Assembly (NCBI RefSeq): GCF_003259365.1 | Contig: NZ_QLLY01000008.1 | Span: 298,351 to 362,350 of the forward strand | Source: Streptomyces sp. PsTaAH-137 | GTDB taxonomy: Bacteria > Actinomycetota > Actinomycetes > Streptomycetales > Streptomycetaceae | Length of the DNA: 64,000 nucleotides | Direction of reading: 5' to 3' | Shown here: piece after piece, positions 7,909-15,956 of the stretch | Numbering within the stretch: the first letter of the stretch is position 1 | Layout of the letters: every line of letters begins with the position of its first letter | Program-made: the position numbers and the translations under genes | Notes under the pieces: model-generated | What the model was told of the DNA's origin: nothing | Database searches by the model: none | The model's input: the letters and a program-made list of their open reading frames with translations, nothing else

Positions 7909-9450
7909 ATGACCACGGACTGGCAGTTCGATGTGCCCATCGCGGGGAGCAAGCACCTCCCACCCGACGCGCGCTACATGGAGGCACTCAGCAGCCAGGG
8001 ATACGGATTCGAGGTCGCCATCGCCGACCTCGTCGACAACTCCATCGACGCCGGCGCGAAGGACGTGGTGATCCACTTCCTGCGGGACGGCGACGAGTTG
8101 GTCAACCTGCTCGTCGTGGACGACGGCACGGGCATGAGCGACGAGGACTTGGACGTCGCCATGACCGTGGGCGGGCGTCGTAACTACGACTCCAGGGCCC
8201 TGGGCATGTTCGGCACCGGCCTGAAGTCCGCCTCCCTCAGCCACGCCTCCGCCGTGACGGTCGTCAGCACCACCAAGCGCACCCGCACCGCGGGGCGCCG
8301 CTGGCTGATGCGGCGGGCGGTCTCCGGCTTCCAGTGCGACATCGTCGACCCGAACTACGCGCAGAGCCTGATCGACCGGTACGCGGACCGCCCCATCGTC
8401 TGGCAGGGCACGGTTGTCCGCTGGGACGGGGTCAAGGACTTCCCCAAGCACGGCGGAGGCGGCCAGACCGACCGCTACCTCCACCGCACGATCAACAAGC
8501 TGGGCCTTCACCTGGGGCTCTACCTGCACCGATTCCTGGCCCGCGACGACTTCAACATCACCATCGCCGTGGAGGACGTCCGCACTGGAACCGTCTACCT
8601 GGACTTCGGTGTCGAGCCGCTCGACCCCTTCGGCTACCCGGTGAGCGGTCACCCCGACTACCCGCGCCGCTTCACCGCCACGCTCCCCTCAGCCGGTGAC
8701 CTCGGGCTCGAAGCTCACATATGGACCCCCAAGTCGAACCTCGACGAGTACAAGGCCGTCGGCACCGTCCTCGACCGGCAGGGCTTCTACTTCTACCGGC
8801 ACGACCGCCTCGTCCAAGCGGGCGGATGGAACGGCTTCCGCCAGCCCGAGCAGCACCTCTCGCTGGCCAGGGTCGCCGTGGACCTGCCCGATGAGGACCC
8901 CGGCGAGATCTTCCGGCTCACCGTGAAGAAGTCCGGGGTGGAAGCCTCACCGGAATTCGCGACCACGCTGGAGAAGGCGGCCGACGCCACCGGTCACACC
9001 TTCCTGCAGTACCTCACCGACGCGGACGCCGCCTACCGCGAGGCCCGCAAGCGGTCCGGCACCACCCGCAAGGCGGCCATCCCACCGGGCAAGGGCCTCG
9101 ATCCCGCCGTCCGCGAGACCATCACCGAGGAAATACCGGCGATCCCCTACGAGGATCCGGTGGAGCTGCGCTGGCAGAAGCTCGCCGACAACGGCACCTT
9201 CTTCGAGATCGACCGCGAGAACCGCACGATCGTCCTCAACCAGCACTACCGCGCCGCCATCCTCGGCGGCCGCCGCGGCGGACTCAACGACGCCCCCGTC
9301 CTGAAGTCGCTGATGTACCTGCTGCTCCACCAGGTCTTCGAGAAGGAGTACAGCGGCAGCCGCGAGAAGGACAACCTGCAGCTCTGGCAGTCCGTACTGG
9401 TCTCGGCGGCCCGCGCCGAGCTCGAGCGGGTGGGAGACGACGATGACTGA
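7909..9450 (+). CDS. MutL/MORC-like GHKL ATPase of a restriction/defence system
   Basis: A 513-residue ATPase of the gyrase-Hsp90-histidine kinase-MutL fold. The N box is IADLVDNSIDAGA (about 38-50; the usual Glu is Asp40, with Asn44 as Mg ligand), the G1 box is VVDDGTGM (69-76) and the G2 box is LGMFGTGLKSASLS (98-111). An S5-like region and a C-terminal domain follow. Such paraMORC/MutL proteins are known beside SF2 helicases and nucleases in restriction-modification loci, where they probably clamp or remodel DNA. Its stop overlaps the next gene by eight bases. The start has GAGG spaced correctly before ATG. Confidence 0.85.
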   Translation: MTTDWQFDVPIAGSKHLPPDARYMEALSSQGYGFEVAIADLVDNSIDAGAKDVVIHFLRDGDELVNLLVVDDGTGMSDEDLDVAMTVGGRRNYDSRALGMFGTGLKSASLSHASAVTVVSTTKRTRTAGRRWLMRRAVSGFQCDIVDPNYAQSLIDRYADRPIVWQGTVVRWDGVKDFPKHGGGGQTDRYLHRTINKLGLHLGLYLHRFLARDDFNITIAVEDVRTGTVYLDFGVEPLDPFGYPVSGHPDYPRRFTATLPSAGDLGLEAHIWTPKSNLDEYKAVGTVLDRQGFYFYRHDRLVQAGGWNGFRQPEQHLSLARVAVDLPDEDPGEIFRLTVKKSGVEASPEFATTLEKAADATGHTFLQYLTDADAAYREARKRSGTTRKAAIPPGKGLDPAVRETITEEIPAIPYEDPVELRWQKLADNGTFFEIDRENRTIVLNQHYRAAILGGRRGGLNDAPVLKSLMYLLLHQVFEKEYSGSREKDNLQLWQSVLVSAARAELERVGDDDD

Positions 9451-10414
9451 GCCGTCCGGCGCCACACGTTTCTGGATTCCCTGGTCGCAAGTGGCCTACT
9501 ACCTGGAGCGGGGCGAGGCAACCACGTACCCGCTGGGCACCGATCCATCCGTGGAGTACGCCGTGGGCCACGGCGGCGAACCCATCGCCCTGCACGTCGG
9601 GCTCGGCCCGCGCCAGCGTCCACCGCGCACCACCCTCCCGATGATCCGCATCGACCAGATCCTCGAGAACGGCGCACGCAAGGCACGTATCCGCACCACG
9701 GACCCCGCGCTACTGCGTGACTTCCACGACCTGATCACCGCGATCGCGGACCGTATCGTCACCCATGGGCGCACGCTCGATCAGGCCTTCGCGGAGACCG
9801 TCCGGGCCTGGACCGCGCTCCTCGGCCGCCCCCGCGAGCTGACCACCGAGAAGCGGATCGGCCTGCTCGGCGAGCTGACGGTGATGAGCGCGCTCGCCTC
9901 CTCGTACGGCTGGGAGAAAGCAGTCACCGCCTGGACGGGGCCCGAGGGCGAGGAGCACGACTTCGGCCTGCCCGACTACGACGTCGAGGTGAAGACCACC
10001 GCCAGTGAGCAGCGTCGGCATGCCGTGCACGGCCTGGGTCAACTCGATCCCTCGCCCGGCCGCCCGCTGTGGTTCGTCTCGCTGCAACTCACCCGCGGCG
10101 GCACACAGGGCCGCACCCTCGCCGGCACCGTCGCCACCGTGCACGCAGAGGTCACCGAGCACGCCCCGGGCTCCGTGGACCGCCTCGAACGCGGACTCGC
10201 CGCGGTCGGCTGGTCCCGTACGCACGAGGACAGCGAACGCTGGGTCGCCCGCTCGTCCCCTCTGATTCTGGACTCCCCCGCCCTTCCGCGCCTCCCCCTG
10301 GCCAGCTCCGCCCCGGACCGCGTCAGCGCGGTTCAGTACGTCATCGACGTGGGCGGGCTGAGCCCCGCGACCGAGCCGCCCGCCCCGCTCACCGACCTCC
10401 AGCTCCCGTCCTGA
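9443..10414 (+). CDS. PD-(D/E)XK nuclease, DUF4420 family
   Basis: A 323-residue putative DNA endonuclease. The restriction-fold residues are in the middle: Glu144 in RIGLLGELTVM, Asp173 in EEHDFGLPDYD, and Glu182-x-Lys184 in DVEVKTT. The C-terminal part is a beta-rich segment of unknown role. The ATG lies inside the end of the ATPase gene (GACGATGACTGA), so the two are translationally coupled, and the Z1 helicase follows after 23 bp. DUF4420 proteins occur with MutL-like and Z1 proteins in other defence loci, so it is the likely cutting subunit of this arm. Confidence 0.85.
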   Translation: MTEPSGATRFWIPWSQVAYYLERGEATTYPLGTDPSVEYAVGHGGEPIALHVGLGPRQRPPRTTLPMIRIDQILENGARKARIRTTDPALLRDFHDLITAIADRIVTHGRTLDQAFAETVRAWTALLGRPRELTTEKRIGLLGELTVMSALASSYGWEKAVTAWTGPEGEEHDFGLPDYDVEVKTTASEQRRHAVHGLGQLDPSPGRPLWFVSLQLTRGGTQGRTLAGTVATVHAEVTEHAPGSVDRLERGLAAVGWSRTHEDSERWVARSSPLILDSPALPRLPLASSAPDRVSAVQYVIDVGGLSPATEPPAPLTDLQLPS

Positions 10415-10437
10415 CTCTCCTCGGAAGAGGCACCGCC

Positions 10438-13353
10438 GTGCACGACGACATACGCCTGGCCCTGCACACCGCCGCTCTCGCCGGCATGCGCGACAGCCGT
10501 CCCAAGGGTCTGGAGCGCGCGCTGAGTTATCACGCGGAGGACGAGGGGCCCGAGGCCGAAGCCCACACCACCGAGGACGACTTCCGCGCCGCCCTTTCGG
10601 CGGCCCACTCCTCGGACCCCCTGGTGGCCCTCTGGCGCAGACACCTCACCATCTGGGACTACGCCGAGAATCCGGCCTGGTCCGGGTCCCCCTCCCGCAG
10701 CGACGAGCGCCGCGCGGACACCTACCGGCAGCTCGCCCTCACCGCTGACACCGCCAAGCTACTGTCCGCCCTCGTCCCGGTGGCGAAGGCCGAGGCCCCC
10801 GTCGTCATCAGCGACAGGTTCATCCCCTGGTACTCCCCGCATTCGCAGGCCGGTCAGGCCTGGTACTGGCCCGCGTACCGCAGACTGCTGTCGGAGAAGA
10901 ACTGGCCCGACCATGCCGTCGCCGGCCTCGACGCCGCCTCGGACCGTGTCGTGGAACGCCTCGCCGACCCCACCCAGGAGACCGTCTACCAGTCCAAGGG
11001 CCTGGTCGTCGGCTACGTGCAGTCGGGCAAGACCGCCAACTTCACCGGCGTCATCGCCAAGGCCGTCGACGCGGGCTACCGCCTGGTCATCGTCCTCGGC
11101 GGCACCCTGAACCTACTGCGCGCGCAGACGCAGCGCCGTCTGGACATGGAGCTCGTGGGCCGCGAGAACATCCTGCGCGGCGCCGCCGAACACGAGTCGG
11201 ACTACGCGGACGACCCGGCCTGGGCCAAGGGTAAGTTCCTCTCCCACGGCGGCCTGCCGTCGGCCCTCGGCGGCTTCGACATCGTCCGCATGACGACGCG
11301 CGACAACGACTACAAGTCCCTTCTCCAGGGCATCGTGGCGCTCGAATTCGAGAAGCAGGAACCCGCGCTGCCGCTGTACGACCCGCGCAATCTGCACCGG
11401 TCCTCGGCACGTCTGATGGTCGTCAAGAAGAACAAGACCGTCCTCGGCAATCTGGTCAAGGACCTGGGCAAGATCAAAACCCCGCTGTCCGAGATACCGG
11501 TCCTGATCATCGACGACGAGTCCGACGAGGCCTCGGTCAACACCGGGAAGCCGGACGCCGACCGCTCGGCCATCAACAAGAAGATCTCCGACCTCCTGAG
11601 CATCCTGCCGAGGGCCCAGTACGTCGGCTACACGGCTACCCCGTTCGCGAACGTCTTCGTGGACCCGAGCGACACCGAGGACATCTTCCCCAAGGACTTC
11701 ATCGTCTCCCTGCCGCGCCCCGACGGATACATGGGCGTACAGGACTTCCACGACCTGGACTCGACGGTCCCTCCGGAGGAGCGCACGTACGCCAACTCCA
11801 ACGAGAAGGCCCACGTACGCGACATCGTCCTGTCCTCTGACGAAGACGAGACGGCCCTCCAGAAGGCCATGGACATGTTCGTCCTCACAGCGGCCATGAA
11901 GATGTACCGCGAGGACAAGGGCGGGCTCGGCGACCGCTACTTCTCGCACCACACGATGCTGATCCACGAATCCGTACGGACGAAGGACCACCGCGAACTC
12001 CTCGGCCGGGTAACCAAGTTGTGGTGGAACTCCGGCTACACAGGAGCCAGCGGGCACGAGCGGCTGCGCGAGCTCTTCGAGTCGGACCTGCTTCCCGTCT
12101 CCCGCGTGCGCGCGGACGGTCACGCCGTCCCGCAGACGTACGAGGAACTGTCCACCTACATCGGCGCGGCAGCGATCCGTATCGGCGGAGACGACCAGCC
12201 GATCATCGTCGTGAACGGCGACAAGGACATCGAGACCGGCGAGGCCGACTTCGACAAGCGTTCCATCTGGAAGATCCTCATAGGCGGCCAGAAACTGGCC
12301 CGCGGCTTCACGGTGGAGGGCCTGACGGTCACGTACTACCGCCGCCGCACCAACAACGCCTCCACGCTGATGCAGATGGGCCGCTGGTTCGGCTTCCGGG
12401 GCGGCTACCGCGACCTGGTGCGGCTGTACCTGGGCCGCGAGGAGACGCTGGGCAAGAAGGAAGTCGACCTGTACGAGGCCTTCGAGGCGATCTGCCGCGA
12501 CGAGGAAACGTTCCGCGACGAACTCAAGCAGTACGCGGCGGCGGAGCCGATCGACGGCCGGCCGCAGGTCACGCCGGCTCAGGTGCCGCCGTTGGTTTCG
12601 CAGCACTTGAGCTGGCTGCCGCCAGCGGCGTCGAACAAGATGTTCAACGCGGAACTGGTCGAGATCCGAAGCCCCGGAAAGCCGATCGAGCCAGCCGCTC
12701 ACCCGAAGCGTGCCAGCACGATCCGCAAGAACACGGAGCGTTGGGCACCTGTCTTCGGTTCGCTCAGCTCGGAAACTGTCACGCTGCCTGGTTCCACCAT
12801 CAAGGCTCTCACCACGAAGATCCAGCACACGGAACTCATCAGCATCCTCGGTGGGCTTGAGTGGGAGGGCGATGGCCACTTCGCCCCGCATCTCACTTAC
12901 CTGAGCCAACTGGACGGGAAGCTCGCCAAGGTGAACGACTGGGTGGTCCTGGCACCTCAGATCACCCGGTCGAGCCGCACAACCGCGACAGTTCTCAGCT
13001 CGCCCCCGCTCACGCTCATCCGACGTACACGGCAAGGTACGAAGACGTCATTCGGCGGTATCTCCACCGAAACTCACCTCGACAGCGCACGCAGCCTGCT
13101 GGAGACGCAGCCGTCTCACCTCGGAGTGGGCGCGAACACAGGGATCATGCTGCTCTACCCCGTGGTGGAGGCAACGACAGACGAGGCGCTCTACGCTGTC
13201 GTGCGGGACGGAGTCGTGGACCCCGCGACGGTGATCACAGCGTTCACGCTCATCCCTCCCAAGTCCGCGATCGACTCGTCCCGAAGGCTGGTCCGCTTCC
13301 GCACCAAGGACACGACGCGCGCCGGTTCCGCAATTGTGGATAACGCCCTCTGA
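10438..13353 (+). CDS. Z1-domain superfamily II helicase
   Basis: A 971-residue ATP-dependent DNA translocase or helicase. Walker A is GYVQSGKTANFTGV (residues 192-205), the Walker B/DEAD-like segment is VLIIDDESDEAS (355-366), motif III is GYTATPFANVF, and the arginine-finger motif is LMQMGRWFGFRGG in the Z1 region. The GTG start at 10438 follows GGAAGAGG; longer versions in this frame overlap the nuclease gene and are rejected. Z1 proteins are recurring partners of MutL-like ATPases in restriction loci and in Mza-type antiviral systems. It should move DNA for the DUF4420 nuclease. Confidence 0.9.
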   Translation: MHDDIRLALHTAALAGMRDSRPKGLERALSYHAEDEGPEAEAHTTEDDFRAALSAAHSSDPLVALWRRHLTIWDYAENPAWSGSPSRSDERRADTYRQLALTADTAKLLSALVPVAKAEAPVVISDRFIPWYSPHSQAGQAWYWPAYRRLLSEKNWPDHAVAGLDAASDRVVERLADPTQETVYQSKGLVVGYVQSGKTANFTGVIAKAVDAGYRLVIVLGGTLNLLRAQTQRRLDMELVGRENILRGAAEHESDYADDPAWAKGKFLSHGGLPSALGGFDIVRMTTRDNDYKSLLQGIVALEFEKQEPALPLYDPRNLHRSSARLMVVKKNKTVLGNLVKDLGKIKTPLSEIPVLIIDDESDEASVNTGKPDADRSAINKKISDLLSILPRAQYVGYTATPFANVFVDPSDTEDIFPKDFIVSLPRPDGYMGVQDFHDLDSTVPPEERTYANSNEKAHVRDIVLSSDEDETALQKAMDMFVLTAAMKMYREDKGGLGDRYFSHHTMLIHESVRTKDHRELLGRVTKLWWNSGYTGASGHERLRELFESDLLPVSRVRADGHAVPQTYEELSTYIGAAAIRIGGDDQPIIVVNGDKDIETGEADFDKRSIWKILIGGQKLARGFTVEGLTVTYYRRRTNNASTLMQMGRWFGFRGGYRDLVRLYLGREETLGKKEVDLYEAFEAICRDEETFRDELKQYAAAEPIDGRPQVTPAQVPPLVSQHLSWLPPAASNKMFNAELVEIRSPGKPIEPAAHPKRASTIRKNTERWAPVFGSLSSETVTLPGSTIKALTTKIQHTELISILGGLEWEGDGHFAPHLTYLSQLDGKLAKVNDWVVLAPQITRSSRTTATVLSSPPLTLIRRTRQGTKTSFGGISTETHLDSARSLLETQPSHLGVGANTGIMLLYPVVEATTDEALYAVVRDGVVDPATVITAFTLIPPKSAIDSSRRLVRFRTKDTTRAGSAIVDNAL

Positions 13354-13380
13354 CCTGTACTCGCAACCTCGGACAAGAAG

Positions 13381-13872
13381 ATGCCCATGAGCCAGTCGCC
13401 GGACGATAACTGGACGCCGCCCGAGGGCTCATGGGCCTCGTCGGCGGGCCGACGACGGAACATGCAGGCGATCCGAAGCCGGGACACGAAGCCCGAGCTG
13501 ACGATCCGGAGACTTCTCCACGCGAGAGGACTCCGCTACAGGGTGGCCGCACGACCGCTCCCCGATCTGCGCCGGACCGCAGACCTGGTGTTCCGGCCCA
13601 CAAAGGTCGCGGTCTTCATCGACGGCTGTTACTGGCATGGTTGCCCGGAGCATTACCAGGCGCCACGGAAGAACTCCGGCTACTGGTCCGAGAAGGTTTC
13701 CCGGAACATGGCGCGCGACCGTGATACCGATCAACGCCTCCGGGATGCCGGATGGGTCGTTCTCCGGTACTGGGAGCACGACCCGGCGGAGGAATGCGCG
13801 AAGTCAGTATCAGACGCCGTATCCGCCCAGCGACGACTACTCGCCGAGAGGAAGCTGCGGAGCGACCGCTGA
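13381..13872 (+). CDS. Very-short-patch-repair (Vsr) endonuclease 2
   Basis: A second, divergent Vsr homologue of 163 residues with a full N-terminus (RRRNMQAIRSRDTKPELTIR), the RRTADLVF aspartate, VAVFIDGCYWHGCPEHY and GWVVLRYWEHD. It follows the Z1 gene by 27 bp and is probably the last gene of the plus-strand operon. Its 3' end overlaps the 3' end of the methyltransferase gene on the other strand by 36 bp. Translation may begin at the ATG at 13381 or at the one two codons later. Pairing with a cytosine-5 methylase is the standard Vsr setting. Confidence 0.9.
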   Translation: MPMSQSPDDNWTPPEGSWASSAGRRRNMQAIRSRDTKPELTIRRLLHARGLRYRVAARPLPDLRRTADLVFRPTKVAVFIDGCYWHGCPEHYQAPRKNSGYWSEKVSRNMARDRDTDQRLRDAGWVVLRYWEHDPAEECAKSVSDAVSAQRRLLAERKLRSDR

Positions 13873-15036
13873 CGGGTCGGCCTCCGGCTCATAGTCCGGG
13901 CTCGGGTCCTTGTGCAGAGGGCCCGTACGCTCAAGGGCCTCTCGAATACTCCGGCCGACCGCTTCAGCAACGCGCGGCGGAAATGCGTTACCAACCTGCC
14001 GGTACCTGGCAGTTTTCCCGCCGGTGAAATCCCAGTTGGCCCGGTCCGGGAACCCCTGGATGAGCGCGGCTTGCTCCACGGTCAACATCGGCCACCGCGC
14101 GCCGTCGGACTTCCCGGGATCCCCCAGGTCTCGCTTGGGGTCGACCATTTTGTCGGGGTCGTTGGCCACGCCCATGGCGTTCACACCGAGCCTCTCCCAA
14201 GCACGCTTCGCCCGCGTCGGACCCAGGTCGGCACCTCCGTGCTTCTTCGACCCTCCGACCAGAGTGGGAGCGACGGTACCCATGCCAGCCTGCTCATACC
14301 AGGCTTCGAAACGCTTCGTGTCAGCGCCGAACCGATCCTCCATCGAATCCTTGAGTTCGGCCTGGACCGTCCGAAGTTGCTCACCCTTGGCCGGCCAGTC
14401 GAACCCTCGGTATTCGTCTTTCCGAATCGCCACAAGAATGGCACGCGGACGCAGCTGCGGAACTCCGAAGTCTTCGGCATGGAGAAGGTTCCAGCCACAG
14501 ATTACATACTCTTCTTTGCGGAGCCTGTTCTTGATGTGGTTCCGGTAATAGCGAAACTTGTCCTCAGGCTCAACAAGACCACGCACATTCTCGATCATCA
14601 CTGCGCGCGGCTTGAGTTCCGCGACGAGGTCGAGCATTTTGGGGAACAGATCACGTTCGTCATCACGCCCCAACTGATGCCCAGCAGCAGAGAAAGGGGG
14701 ACAAGGAACACCACCGGCAAGAAGGTCGAGCTCTTTCCGCTTGAGCATCGGATATTTCGCCTCGGGAACTCGCAAAGACAGCCCAGGAGCTTCCGCCGCG
14801 TACACTTGCTGAGCCGGCTTGAATTCCTTGACGTCACCTTCGTGAATCAAGCAGTGCTCTTTTTCCCAGGACCAGTCCGGGTGCCTACCGATGTTCTCAC
14901 GCAAGGTGGCTGCCGCATGCTTGTCGATCTCCACGAGCGCGAGGTGCCGAAAGCCCGCCGCATGGAGCCCAAGGGCCTGGCCCCCGGCTCCCGCGCAGAT
15001 CTCGATTGAGGTCAATGGGGACTTGCCGGAATCCAT
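13837..15036 (-). CDS. DNA cytosine-5 methyltransferase
   Basis: A 399-residue m5C methylase. Motif I is EICAGAGGQALGLHAAGF (residues 12-29), the catalytic Pro-Cys is GGVPCPPFSAAG (Cys112), motif VI is MIENVRGL (147-154), and the C-terminal motif is RYRQVGNAFPPRVAEAVG. The target-recognition region lies between about 250 and 350; its site is unknown. The start at 15036 has AGGAGG six bases upstream. The interior from about 14.2 to 14.9 kb looks visibly less GC-rich than flanking genes, in keeping with horizontal transfer. It ends the minus-strand unit, 62 bp after the DUF3883 gene, and presumably marks host DNA. Confidence 0.93.
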   Translation of the reverse strand: MDSGKSPLTSIEICAGAGGQALGLHAAGFRHLALVEIDKHAAATLRENIGRHPDWSWEKEHCLIHEGDVKEFKPAQQVYAAEAPGLSLRVPEAKYPMLKRKELDLLAGGVPCPPFSAAGHQLGRDDERDLFPKMLDLVAELKPRAVMIENVRGLVEPEDKFRYYRNHIKNRLRKEEYVICGWNLLHAEDFGVPQLRPRAILVAIRKDEYRGFDWPAKGEQLRTVQAELKDSMEDRFGADTKRFEAWYEQAGMGTVAPTLVGGSKKHGGADLGPTRAKRAWERLGVNAMGVANDPDKMVDPKRDLGDPGKSDGARWPMLTVEQAALIQGFPDRANWDFTGGKTARYRQVGNAFPPRVAEAVGRSIREALERTGPLHKDPSPDYEPEADPSAVAPQLPLGE

Positions 15037-15098
15037 CGGTTCCTCCTGGTGCGGGGCATGCAGACACGCAAGTGTCGCATCCTTCGGCACCAGGGTCC

Positions 15099-15956
15099 TC
15101 AAGCTCGCGCAGGTTCCCCTGTCGCATCCCGACTGGACGGGATCACACCCTGGTCGACGCTCCTGTGCTGCGATCGTCCGAGCTCCTCAAGGCCCTGGAT
15201 ACCTGCCGTCGTCTGCCCGTCTGGGATGTCCAGTCGAGTCGAGTGCCACGCTGCGTCCCGTGAGCGATCCGATGGCACAACGCTCTCGATCCAGCCACGG
15301 TCCACGGTGACGATGCTGAGCAGCTGGTCCCGCTTTCCCAGCCGAACAGCGATCATCTGCCACGCGTCGTCGCCCAGCATCGTGCGGTACTCATGCCGGG
15401 TGAGGTACGCGGTGCGGGCACCGCTGAGGAGAGTGCTCTTGACCTCCAGATGAAGCTGCCGACCGAACGCGCCGGTGACCGCGATGTCGTACCCGAAGGC
15501 GTCGCTCTCCTCAGAGACATGCCGGACTCCCCAGCCCGCTTGCCGCAAGGCCTGGACGAGAGCACGCTCACCCGCCGCGCCTATGCGGGCCCGTTCTTCA
15601 AGATCGGCCTTGCCGCGGACCTCACCGGTCACCGCCTGCAACACCGACGCCGGCGCCCCGAATGCGTCTCCGGCCTCCCGGATCATGTCGGGTTGCGAAG
15701 AGCACCCTGGCGATGCCGACTCCGCTGCCATCAGGAACGTGCGCAAGCCTGCCTCCGCGTTGAGCCAGGCAGGACGGTCGCGCACGTCAACCAACCCCGT
15801 GCTTCTGAGCCAGTTCAGTGAGGCCAAGTACTGCGCGGCTGTCAGGTCCGCGTAATCGGAGTGATGGGTGAACAACGTCATGACGCGAGGCACGTCCGAC
15901 GCACTCAGGTAGGTCAGCCATCTGAGCGCCGCACGCAGGACAGGGCTACCGGCCAT
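15099..15956 (-). CDS. DUF3883 protein, putative PD-(D/E)XK nuclease
   Basis: A 285-residue protein. The N-terminal 115 residues are helical with no recognised fold. The DUF3883 domain starts at ARIGAAGERALVQALRQAGW (about 124-142) and continues through AFGYDIAVTG and LHLEVKST, giving the Glu130, Asp157, Glu171-x-Lys173 pattern of a restriction-type active site. Its start overlaps the SNF2 helicase stop by 11 bases, a strong sign that the two work together. DUF3883 domains are often found in helicase-associated restriction proteins. Whether it cuts DNA is inference. Confidence 0.75.
   Translation of the reverse strand: MAGSPVLRAALRWLTYLSASDVPRVMTLFTHHSDYADLTAAQYLASLNWLRSTGLVDVRDRPAWLNAEAGLRTFLMAAESASPGCSSQPDMIREAGDAFGAPASVLQAVTGEVRGKADLEERARIGAAGERALVQALRQAGWGVRHVSEESDAFGYDIAVTGAFGRQLHLEVKSTLLSGARTAYLTRHEYRTMLGDDAWQMIAVRLGKRDQLLSIVTVDRGWIESVVPSDRSRDAAWHSTRLDIPDGQTTAGIQGLEELGRSQHRSVDQGVIPSSRDATGEPARA

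Noticed and set aside
10069..10437. N-terminal extension of the Z1 frame
   Set aside because: It overlaps the nuclease gene and is Arg/Pro-rich; GTG at 10438 has a good ribosome binding site.
11113..13035. Long minus-strand frame opposite the Z1 helicase
   Set aside because: The plus frame has all helicase motifs; the minus frame shows only the Val/Gly/Asp-rich composition of an antisense GC-rich frame.
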